Shown here: positions 1-5,992 of the stretch, in pieces
Position numbering within the stretch: position 1 is the stretch's first letter
How the letters are laid out: the number at the start of each line of letters is the position of its first letter
Assembly (NCBI GenBank): GCA_005776545.1
Contig: SXOY01000022.1
Coordinates: 1 to 8,410, forward strand
From: Planctomycetia bacterium
GTDB lineage: Bacteria > Planctomycetota > Phycisphaerae > Phycisphaerales > UBA1924
Reading direction: 5' to 3'
DNA: 8,410 bases
Notes under the pieces: generated by a model
The model's input: the letters and a program-made list of their open reading frames with translations, nothing else
Database searches by the model: none
Told to the model about the DNA's origin: nothing
Position numbers and translations under genes: made by a program

Positions 1-1110
1 CAGAATGAGTGCCGCGGCCGCAGTGACAGCAAAGCGATGGCGGGAGACAAAGCGCTGCGCGAGATAGGGTCGGGTCCATGCGCGAGCTGCGACGGGTTGG
101 TGGTGCGAGGCGTGGATGAGGTCGGCGGCGAATTCGGAAATGGAGGGGTAGCGGAGAGAAGGGTCGATGGCGAGTGCTTTGCTGAGGACGTGCGGCAGGT
201 CTGGCATTGAAGGGATCGGTGGCCAGGAGTGCGCGGGAGCGGTAAGCAGTTTTTCGTCTGCGGGGCAGGAGTACAGGATTTCGGTGGCAACAACTGCGAG
301 AGAGTATTGATCGGCGCGAGTGTCGATTTCTGCGGCGTCTGGAGAACGTTGTTCTGGGGCCATGTAGCGCGGAGTGCCCATTACAGAGGGACCATCGTTG
401 ACGCGGGGGAGGTCGAGCGATGCACCGCCGAGTGCGCGGACGATGCCGAAGTCGATGATTTTGCTGCGCAGGCGGCCGGATTCTGTATATGCGAGGATGT
501 TGCTGGGCTTGAGGTCGCGGTGGACCACACCTTTTTGGTGCGCGTGTTGCACGGCATCGGCGATGTCGACAATGGACTGGATTTTCTGAGTGAGTGAGAG
601 CGTTGTAGCGGCATCGGTGATGGGCTGGCCGTCGACGAATTCCATGGCGATGAACGGGCGGCCATCAGGAAGTGTGCCGGCGTCGAAGATCTGCGCGATA
701 CCGGGGTGCTGCATGACTGCGAGGGCTTGGCGCTCGGCGTCAAAGCGTTCGCGTGCAGAGCGGGAGAGGAGTGCGCGGCGGGCGATCTTGACGGCGACTT
801 TGCGGGCGACGGGATGGGTCTGGCGGGCGGCGTAGACAACCCCGAAGCCGCCGGAACCGATGGTTTCTTGTATTTCGTAACGATCGGCGAGAAGGATTCC
901 GGGGAGGAGGAGGATTTCTTTGTGGTCGCCTGCGAGAGAATCGATGAGGTCACCGCTGGACTGATCGAGCGTGAGGAGCGCATCAATTTCGCGGCGGGTC
1001 GGGGAATTGGGAGGGGCCGCGGAATCGAGGAAGAGTTTGCGGCGAGCCGGATCGAGCGGCAGAGCTGCCTCGAAAATCTCCCGGATGCGATCGAGTCGCA
1101 CGTTGCTCAC
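1..1110 (-). CDS. Ser/Thr protein kinase (Hanks/PknB type), C-terminus beyond window
   Basis: This is a eukaryotic-like serine/threonine kinase that transfers ATP phosphate to target proteins. Reading the minus strand from 1110 gives 370 codons open to the window edge. Residues 1-70 are a short helical N-terminal extension typical of planctomycete kinases. The catalytic domain spans about 76-335: glycine loop GSGGFGVV (85-92), ATP-binding Lys108 in VAVK, likely helix-C Glu126, catalytic HRDLKPSN (197-204), Mg-binding DFG (220-222), GTPRYMAPE (245-253), Asp267 and Arg320. All key catalytic residues are present, so it should be active. A hydrophobic stretch begins near residue 360 (AVTAAAALIL), probably a membrane segment before a missing extracytoplasmic or repeat region. 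The GTG start overlaps the sigma-factor stop by 4 bp (GTGA), with GGAGA at 1117-1121 as ribosome site, so the two are translationally coupled. The kinase call is firm; its substrates and sensory domain are not visible. Confidence 0.95.
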   Translation of the reverse strand, partial: MSNVRLDRIREIFEAALPLDPARRKLFLDSAAPPNSPTRREIDALLTLDQSSGDLIDSLAGDHKEILLLPGILLADRYEIQETIGSGGFGVVYAARQTHPVARKVAVKIARRALLSRSARERFDAERQALAVMQHPGIAQIFDAGTLPDGRPFIAMEFVDGQPITDAATTLSLTQKIQSIVDIADAVQHAHQKGVVHRDLKPSNILAYTESGRLRSKIIDFGIVRALGGASLDLPRVNDGPSVMGTPRYMAPEQRSPDAAEIDTRADQYSLAVVATEILYSCPADEKLLTAPAHSWPPIPSMPDLPHVLSKALAIDPSLRYPSISEFAADLIHASHHQPVAARAWTRPYLAQRFVSRHRFAVTAAAALIL

Positions 1111-1646
1111 GATTGATCTCCGGCCATTGTGCGGCGAAGGAATGCGCGAGCGAAACGCCAGGAACGTTCGGCGTGATCGGGTTCAATGGTCATGGCTTGA
1201 GCAACTTGCGAGTTGGTGAGGCCAGCGAAGCACCGGAGCATGACGATCTGTGCGCAGTGGGGGTCTGCGGTTTCGAGTTGTTTGAGAGCGAGGTCGAGTG
1301 CGAGGAGTTCATCGGGATCGCCGCCGAGTGTGACGATTGCGGATGGTTCGATAGAGTGGTTGAGGGAGGCGGGGGTGCCACCATGCTTGAGAGTTGAGCG
1401 TTTTCGTGCCGCGTCAACGAGGAGATGGCGCATGGCTAGAGATGCGGAGTGAAAGAAATGGGCTGGGCTGGTGAAGGATTGCTGGCGAGCGAGCTTGAGG
1501 TAGACTTCGTGAACCAGTGCGGTGGGCTGAAGGGTCTGCCCTGGTGGGAGTTGGCGAAGGCGGTGTGCGGCCAGGGCGCGGAGGTTTTCGTAGATCTCTT
1601 CGATGAGGATTGATGCGTTGGGTTGTGGAGAGGGGGTGGCAGGCAT
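1107..1646 (-). CDS. ECF-type RNA polymerase sigma factor (TIGR02999-like)
   Basis: This 179-residue protein has the two-domain layout of ECF sigma factors, which direct RNA polymerase to a small set of promoters. Region 2 covers about 12-85 and includes PTALVHEVYLKL (41-52) and HLLVDAARKR (74-83), wording characteristic of the TIGR02999 group common in Planctomycetes and Acidobacteria. Region 4, a helix-turn-helix for -35 recognition, covers about 115-172 and includes FAGLTNSQVAQAM (140-152) and ERSWRFARAFLRR (160-172). The ATG at 1646 is preceded by AGGAGAG (1657-1663) with a 10-nt gap, which supports this start. No anti-sigma factor is visible; the downstream overlapping gene is a Ser/Thr kinase, a linkage repeatedly seen in planctomycetes that suggests control by phosphorylation. 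That control is inferred, not shown. The ribosome site sits in a small hairpin, described separately. Confidence 0.93.
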   Translation of the reverse strand: MPATPSPQPNASILIEEIYENLRALAAHRLRQLPPGQTLQPTALVHEVYLKLARQQSFTSPAHFFHSASLAMRHLLVDAARKRSTLKHGGTPASLNHSIEPSAIVTLGGDPDELLALDLALKQLETADPHCAQIVMLRCFAGLTNSQVAQAMTIEPDHAERSWRFARAFLRRTMAGDQS

Positions 1647-1647
1647 T

Positions 1648-1662
1648 GGAGAGTTTCTCTCC
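1648..1662 (-). promoter_or_regulatory. Hairpin sequestering the sigma-factor ribosome binding site
   Basis: The plus strand reads GGAGAG-TTT-CTCTCC, a perfect 6-bp stem with a 3-nt loop. In the minus-strand mRNA the 5' arm is GGAGAG, the Shine-Dalgarno sequence of the sigma gene, and the 3' arm CUCUCC ends one base before the AUG at 1646. If it folds, the ribosome site is paired, which would lower translation of the sigma factor and, through coupling, of the kinase. The inverted repeat is seen directly; the regulatory role is inferred. Confidence 0.5.
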
Positions 1663-1802
1663 TAACAAGATACTTCCTTTAGGGGGATCAGGCAAGAGAA
1701 GTTTAGGAACAGGTGCGAACTGATAGGTGCAACCCCCTGGAAAGGTCCGCGTACTCATAGGATTACGGCAGAGTTTTGGAATTGACCCGATTCTGCTTGC
1801 GT

Positions 1803-1830
1803 TTGAGCGGCAATCTAGTCACACTATGAC
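1803..1830 (+). promoter_or_regulatory. Weak candidate promoter for the metalloprotease operon
   Basis: TTGAGC (1803-1808) and TATGAC (1825-1830) are spaced by 16 nt and resemble housekeeping -35 and -10 boxes, each with mismatches. The position would give a leader of about 40 nt before the ATG at 1876. An ECF-dependent promoter would look different and cannot be excluded, so this is only a candidate. Confidence 0.22.
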
Positions 1831-1844
1831 TCTCCGGCAGAGTC
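1828..1844 (+). repeat. Leader hairpin upstream of first metalloprotease gene
   Basis: GACTCT-CCGGC-AGAGTC is a perfect 6-bp inverted repeat with a 5-nt loop. It ends 18 nt before the GGAG ribosome site (1863-1866). It has no T-tract, so it is not an intrinsic terminator. It could be a 5' leader stem that protects mRNA, or an operator if transcription starts downstream. Its right arm overlaps the second copy of CGGCAGAGT. Confidence 0.4.
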
Positions 1845-1875
1845 TGGCTGGGTCCGATATTTGGAGTGGTATTCG

Positions 1876-3606
1876 ATGCGATCATTATTAAGTATGTTGG
1901 CGGCGTTGTTTGCAGGTCAGGTTGCGAGCATTGCGGTGGCGTACATGCCAGCGCCATTGCAGCATGCGCCGGTGCAGGTTGAGGGGTATTTGACAAGGCT
2001 GGTGGAGTCGGAGGATTTTTCGCAGGTGTATGCGGGATTGAAGACTGCGGATGTGGTGCGGTTTGATAATTTTCCGCTGTCCACGACGCGGGTGGCGACA
2101 CTGGACTTGAAGCGATTTGAAGTGTTGACCGCGGGTGGGAAGATTGTTGATGGATCGACGGGACGAGAACTTGCGCGTCCGGATGTTGTGCTGCTCCGGG
2201 GCACGGCAAATGGTGATCCAAGCTCATCGGTATTTTTGAGTTTGTCGCGGCACGGACATCAGGGGTGGGTTTCAATTGGTGGCGAGCAGTACATCTTGAG
2301 CAGTGGGCCGGCAAATGGCGCCAAAGTTCCAGTGATCTATCGACTCGGAGATATTCCTGATGGCGTGATGCCAATTGAAAGTTTGAACTGCGGCGGGGCG
2401 TTGGCGCAGGTGCCCGGGCAACTTCCGGGGATTCCCAAGAATCTTGCACCGGCAGGACCGACGCCGCAGGGGACTTGCCGCGTCGTTGAGATTTCGGTAG
2501 AAACCGATTTTGAATATACGAATGTCATCACCGGGTTTGGCGGTGATCCAGCTGCTTCTGCCGCGTATATCACCACGTTGTTTGGCGGGATCAACGAAAT
2601 CTACACGAGGGAGTTTTCAACTCAGATTGTGGTGCCGTTCATGCGAGTGTTCAGCACGGATACTGATCCGTATCCGCCAATGACCAACGTACCGAACCGG
2701 TTGGATGAGTTTCAGGCGGAGTGGAACGCGAATCAAACCGGAGTAGACCGCAACCTGTCACACATGCTGACGGCGGCGCGAGTGGGCGGGGTTGGCGGAA
2801 TCGCGTATTTGAGCGTGGTGTGCAATTCAGAATATGGATATGGGGTGAGCGGATATATCAATGGATTTTTCCCATATCCGCTTGAGGACAACCACCGTCA
2901 GAACTGGGACATCGTTGTCACATCGCATGAAATCGGGCACAATTTCAACGCGCCCCACACTCACAACACCGAACCACCAATAGATCTCTGCGCGTATGGC
3001 GACTGCTCGAATGCACAAAATGGGACGATCATGAGCTATTGCCATACGTGTCCAACCGGGCCTGGCAGCCTTGGTGGCATGCTGAATATTTCGCTCGACA
3101 TGCACCCGAGAATCATCAATGAATTTGTGTTGCCGTTCCTCGATTATCTGGCGACGGAGCAGATTTGCTCGCTAGGTGGTGATGGCCCGATGATCACGCA
3201 GAATCCGGCGGATACGACCGCGCCCGTAGGCGGCTCGGCGGCCTTAGGGGTGGGTGTGTCGGGTGCGCCACCGCTTCGATTCCAGTGGTATCACGACGGC
3301 GCGATCATGCTGGGTGCGACACATCAGACGTTGATTATCGATCCGGTTACGCTGACAAGTGCGGGCGGGTACGATGTTGTCGTGATGAATGACTGCGGTG
3401 AGGCCCAGTCAGGTGTGGGCATACTCACGGTCTCGGGAAGGTGTTACGACGACTTCAATGCCGATGGTGTTGTAGACTTCTTCGACTATCTCGATTTCGT
3501 GGCGGCGTTCAGCGTCGAATCTCCTACTGCAGATGTGAACGCCGATGGCATTGTGGATTTCTTTGATTACCTTGATTTTGTTGCACAGTTCTCTGAAGGT
3601 TGCTGA
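1876..3606 (+). CDS. Secreted metzincin-type zinc metalloprotease with Ig-like and GC-type dockerin domains
   Basis: The 576-residue product is probably an exported endopeptidase. A signal peptide (1-22, hydrophobic LLSMLAALFAG, cleavage after AVA) is followed by a propeptide-like beta region (about 30-190). The reprolysin-like (M12B) catalytic domain covers about 200-435. The zinc motif is HEIGHNFNAPH (351-361), fitting HExxHxxxxxH with three His ligands and Glu352 as base, and a Met-turn follows in GTIMSY (383-388). Cys372, 377, 389 and 392 could form disulfides. An Ig-like domain (about 438-519, with QWYHDG) precedes the double dockerin-like repeat ending in a terminal Cys576. I chose ATG 1876 rather than TTG 1861 because GGAG at 1863-1866 lies 9 nt upstream and the signal peptide then starts cleanly. 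It is probably the first gene of an operon with the paralogous protease 23 bp downstream. The substrate is unknown. Confidence 0.92.
   Translation: MRSLLSMLAALFAGQVASIAVAYMPAPLQHAPVQVEGYLTRLVESEDFSQVYAGLKTADVVRFDNFPLSTTRVATLDLKRFEVLTAGGKIVDGSTGRELARPDVVLLRGTANGDPSSSVFLSLSRHGHQGWVSIGGEQYILSSGPANGAKVPVIYRLGDIPDGVMPIESLNCGGALAQVPGQLPGIPKNLAPAGPTPQGTCRVVEISVETDFEYTNVITGFGGDPAASAAYITTLFGGINEIYTREFSTQIVVPFMRVFSTDTDPYPPMTNVPNRLDEFQAEWNANQTGVDRNLSHMLTAARVGGVGGIAYLSVVCNSEYGYGVSGYINGFFPYPLEDNHRQNWDIVVTSHEIGHNFNAPHTHNTEPPIDLCAYGDCSNAQNGTIMSYCHTCPTGPGSLGGMLNISLDMHPRIINEFVLPFLDYLATEQICSLGGDGPMITQNPADTTAPVGGSAALGVGVSGAPPLRFQWYHDGAIMLGATHQTLIIDPVTLTSAGGYDVVVMNDCGEAQSGVGILTVSGRCYDDFNADGVVDFFDYLDFVAAFSVESPTADVNADGIVDFFDYLDFVAQFSEGC
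3451..3591 (+). repeat. Dockerin-like EF-loop pair at C-terminus of first metalloprotease
   Basis: Two copies, at 3451-3510 and 3532-3591, encode the pattern DxNxDGxVDFFDYLDFVxxF with an 81-nt (27-residue) pitch. Each has calcium-loop acidic positions D1, N3, D5, D9 and D12. Cys523 lies 3 residues before the first copy and Cys576 is the last residue. Within the nine codons of DFFDYLDFV, seven differ synonymously between the copies, so they are not recent DNA duplications. Such tails match the GC-type dockerin of Phycisphaerae. Confidence 0.88.
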
Positions 3607-3629
3607 CATTGTTCCGGAAAGGGTGATGA

Positions 3630-5789
3630 ATGAAAGTACTTCTGATGCTGGTAGCGTGCTGCGCGAATGTGGCGATGGGGCAAGTTTTTACGGTTATTCA
3701 GGAAGCCCCTGTTGCAAGAGGAGTAGCGGGACCGCGACCGGTATCTGGAAGTCTGGCGGTGTTGGATGTCGCCGCCGGATCGGCACTTTTTGCAACGGCA
3801 CCACAGGAACAACTGGGACGCGACCTTCGCGAATATGGGCTGCATCTGAGCATACCTACTCCTACAGGCGAACTGGAAGAGTGTGTACTGGCGGAATCGA
3901 GTGTGATGGCACCAGAGCTGCAGGGCAAGTATCCGCAGATTCGGTCGTTTATTGTGCAGAGCACTGAGCATCCGGAGATCTCCGGGCGGTTTGAAATTTC
4001 GCAGCGGGGTTTAACGGCGATGTTGCGGACATCGCGTGGGGCCTGGTTTATCGATCCGTGGCAATCAATGGATGCGGCCCATGTTGTCAGTTATTACATG
4101 AGCGATCTTCCCGGCGGCAACGACTGGAAGTGTGAGACGCCGGTGGAGTCTGGGGTTGTGAAGGAGGAAGGTGATGTGGTTCTGCCGCAGGTGCTGGGAA
4201 CTTTGCGGAGTTATCGCATGGCGATGGCGTGTACCGGCGAGTATGGTGCGTACCACTGCCAGATTCAGGGGCATGCGCCCAATACTGCGGATCCGCTCGC
4301 GGCAATTGTGACGCTCGTATCGCGATCGAATGTTGTGTATGAAGCGGACATGGCGATTCGGTTTACGCTGGTTGCAAACAACGACCTGTTGATGTTTCTG
4401 GACGGCGCAACCGATCCATATCCGAGTACATGTGGTGGCGGGGGCGGGACGGATTGTTCGGGCGCAGTGCTTGGAGAGAATGCTGGTGTTATCAATGGCG
4501 CGATTGGAAGTGCGAATTACGACATCGGGCATTGCGTGACGCGGATTTTCGGCGGCGTGGCAAACTTGAGGGCGGTGTGTACGAACAACAAGGCGGGCGG
4601 CGTTTCTGGTATCCCGCGCGGCGGCGATGTGGATCCATTTTCGGCACTTGTGGTGATTCATGAAATTGGCCACCAGTTTGGCGCAAACCACACATTCAGC
4701 GGCATACGCGGTCGCTGTGCGGGCAATGTGAATCTCAATACGGCCTGGGAAGCGGGCACGGGGTCGTCTCCAATGGGGTATGCGGGTGGGTGTCCGGTTG
4801 GAGATGCGCCGCCTTCGGACAACATTCAGTTGTTCGCTGATCCGTTCTTTCATCATGGAAGCGTGCTGGAAATGCAGGCGTTTCTTGCAACGGGCGGGCA
4901 TACATGTCCGGTGTTGACGACGACAACGAACAATGCGCCGCTGATCGTCAGTACAACGCCGGCATCGAAGGTGCCACCGGGCACACCGTTCAGACTTAGT
5001 GTCGACGCGAGCGATCAGGATAACAACACTCTCACGTATTCATGGGAGCAGTTTGACAACGGAGTAGCGCGACCGATTTCTGGCGAAGGCGTTTCTGATA
5101 ATGGGTCGGGGGCACTCTTCCGCATTTTCCCGCCGGTGCTTTCAAATCAGCGGACCTTTCCAAAGATGGCGGATGTACTTTCAGGAGTCGCGACACCCGG
5201 AGAAATGCTCCCAACGACGACAGGGGTGACGCGGCGTTTTCGAGTGCTTGTTCGTGACAATGCACCAGGTGCGGGCGGGATCGCGGTTTCTTCGTTTGTA
5301 AATGTGGAAATACCAAATGCAACATCGCCATTTGTTGTGCTAGCTCCGATTGCGGGTGCTGTCAGGAGATCGGGTGCTTCGTCGCTAGTGGCCTGGAATG
5401 TCGGTAATACGAATGTCGCGCCGATCTCGGCGACAAATGTGCTTGTGAAACTTTCACTTGATGGCGGGGTGTCGTTTCCGATAGTGCTTAGTTCGCTTCC
5501 AAATACCGGATTGGCGACGGTCACGCTGCCATCAGTTTCAAGTTTGTCCGCGCGGATCATGATTGAAGCGCAGGGGCATATCTTCTTTGCAGTTTCGCGG
5601 CCATTTGTCATCGAGACTCTCTGTCAGGCTGTTGATTTCAACGATGACGGAATTGTGGATTTCTTCGACTATCTTGATTTTGTCGATACGTTTTCGGGTG
5701 GATGGGTCGGCTCGGACTTCAATCTGGATGGTGTTGTCGACTTCTTTGATTACCTCGATTTTGTTGACGCCTTCGCGTCGGCGTGCTGA
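3630..5789 (+). CDS. Secreted reprolysin-like zinc metalloprotease with beta-sandwich and GC-type dockerin domains
   Basis: The 719-residue product is a second exported metalloprotease, paralogous to its upstream neighbour. The signal peptide is residues 1-17 (cleavage AMG|Q); a short LVAC at 7-10 resembles a lipobox but leaves too short a hydrophobic core. A propeptide-like region covers about 20-185 and the M12B/reprolysin-like domain about 190-430. The zinc motif is HEIGHQFGANH (344-354); a family-typical stretch then leads to a Met-turn in SSPMGYAGGC (379-388), with MGY in place of the common MSY. Two beta-sandwich modules follow, about 435-562 (cadherin/PKD-like, with DASDQDNNTLTYSWEQ) and about 566-662. 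The dockerin-like pair ends at Cys719. AAGG at 3619-3622 lies 7 nt before ATG 3630. The nearby ATG at 3626 is out of frame. The 23-bp gap to the upstream stop implies co-transcription. Confidence 0.92.
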   Translation: MKVLLMLVACCANVAMGQVFTVIQEAPVARGVAGPRPVSGSLAVLDVAAGSALFATAPQEQLGRDLREYGLHLSIPTPTGELEECVLAESSVMAPELQGKYPQIRSFIVQSTEHPEISGRFEISQRGLTAMLRTSRGAWFIDPWQSMDAAHVVSYYMSDLPGGNDWKCETPVESGVVKEEGDVVLPQVLGTLRSYRMAMACTGEYGAYHCQIQGHAPNTADPLAAIVTLVSRSNVVYEADMAIRFTLVANNDLLMFLDGATDPYPSTCGGGGGTDCSGAVLGENAGVINGAIGSANYDIGHCVTRIFGGVANLRAVCTNNKAGGVSGIPRGGDVDPFSALVVIHEIGHQFGANHTFSGIRGRCAGNVNLNTAWEAGTGSSPMGYAGGCPVGDAPPSDNIQLFADPFFHHGSVLEMQAFLATGGHTCPVLTTTTNNAPLIVSTTPASKVPPGTPFRLSVDASDQDNNTLTYSWEQFDNGVARPISGEGVSDNGSGALFRIFPPVLSNQRTFPKMADVLSGVATPGEMLPTTTGVTRRFRVLVRDNAPGAGGIAVSSFVNVEIPNATSPFVVLAPIAGAVRRSGASSLVAWNVGNTNVAPISATNVLVKLSLDGGVSFPIVLSSLPNTGLATVTLPSVSSLSARIMIEAQGHIFFAVSRPFVIETLCQAVDFNDDGIVDFFDYLDFVDTFSGGWVGSDFNLDGVVDFFDYLDFVDAFASAC
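5634..5774 (+). repeat. Dockerin-like EF-loop pair at C-terminus of second metalloprotease
   Basis: Copies at 5634-5693 and 5715-5774 encode the same DFNxDGxVDFFDYLDFV pattern, again with an 81-nt pitch. Both keep every calcium-loop acidic position. Cys665 lies 4 residues before the first copy, and the final residue is Cys719, preceded by Ala rather than the Gly found in the other two proteins. Confidence 0.88.
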
Positions 5790-5992
5790 ATGGCGGTTTT
5801 TGGAGAAAAACGGGCAATGGAACGCCTATAACGGTTGGGAATTGTGGGGAATGTCTCGATAATTTGGAATTGCGGCTAGGCGCGGGGCGGTCGGACCTGC
5901 TAAATTATGTACAAGGGGAGCCTGTCTGGCAGCCATGTTTTGGCTGGCGGGTGGCTATTTGGTTTAACTTGGCTAATCACTGGAGAGTCTGA
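5790..5992 (+). promoter_or_regulatory. Intergenic leader of the third dockerin-tagged gene
   Basis: This 203-bp gap is long enough for a separate promoter, and no intrinsic terminator is visible after the protease operon. Candidate promoter elements are weak: TTGGCT (5940-5945) with TTTAAC (5963-5968) at 17-nt spacing, or AT-rich patches TATAAC (5827-5832) and TAAATTAT (5901-5908) without good -35 boxes. CAGCCA-TGTTT-TGGCTG (5930-5946) is a perfect 6-bp hairpin. GGAGAG (5982-5987) is a good ribosome site for the ATG at 5993. No small gene is credible here. Confidence 0.4.

Larger units (their letters stand above)
1647..1875. other. Divergent intergenic region between sigma/kinase and protease operons
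   Basis: These 229 bp separate two divergent start codons and should carry both promoters. On the minus strand a possible -35 TTGCAC (1732-1727) is followed after 17-18 nt by TTCCTAA (1709-1703), leaving a leader of roughly 50 nt to the sigma gene; both boxes are imperfect. A direct repeat AGGTGC occurs at 1711-1716 and 1725-1730, 14 bp apart and overlapping this spacer, so it could be an operator. AGGGGG (1681-1686) and CCCCCT (1733-1738) are complementary and could pair in a leader RNA. CGGCAGAGT occurs twice, at 1766-1774 and 1835-1843. No small gene or RNA is recognised. Confidence 0.5.

Noticed and set aside
381..986. 201-residue minus-strand open frame inside the kinase gene
   Set aside because: It is in a different frame from the kinase, which has every catalytic motif. 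The translation is low-complexity Ser/Pro/Ala, typical of a shadow frame in GC-rich DNA.
229..1116. Overlapping plus-strand open frames antisense to the kinase (229-597, 590-835, 706-1116)
   Set aside because: No family motifs and no clear ribosome sites; they arise from codon bias of the kinase on the other strand.
1414..1758. 114-residue minus-strand frame overlapping the start of the sigma gene
   Set aside because: It overlaps the sigma factor out of frame and has Pro/Arg-rich translation with no recognisable domain.
1861..1875. TTG start five codons upstream for the first protease
   Set aside because: It would place the GGAG ribosome site inside the coding region, and the ATG at 1876 has correct spacing and a clean signal peptide.
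1763..2449. 228-residue minus-strand frame antisense to the first protease
   Set aside because: No domain, biased composition, and wholly opposite a well-supported secreted protease; not a credible gene.
3648..3659. LVAC lipobox in the second protease signal peptide
   Set aside because: Only six residues precede it, too short a charged and hydrophobic lead for a normal lipoprotein signal; cleavage at AMG|Q by signal peptidase I fits better.
4065..4901. 278-residue minus-strand frame antisense to the second protease
   Set aside because: It is long but Arg/His-rich with no family pattern, and lies opposite the catalytic domain of the real gene.
5783..5992. 69-residue plus-strand frame filling the gap and ending directly before the ATG of the third tagged gene
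   Set aside because: It begins inside the end of the protease gene with no ribosome site and has no recognisable features. The abutting stop looks coincidental.
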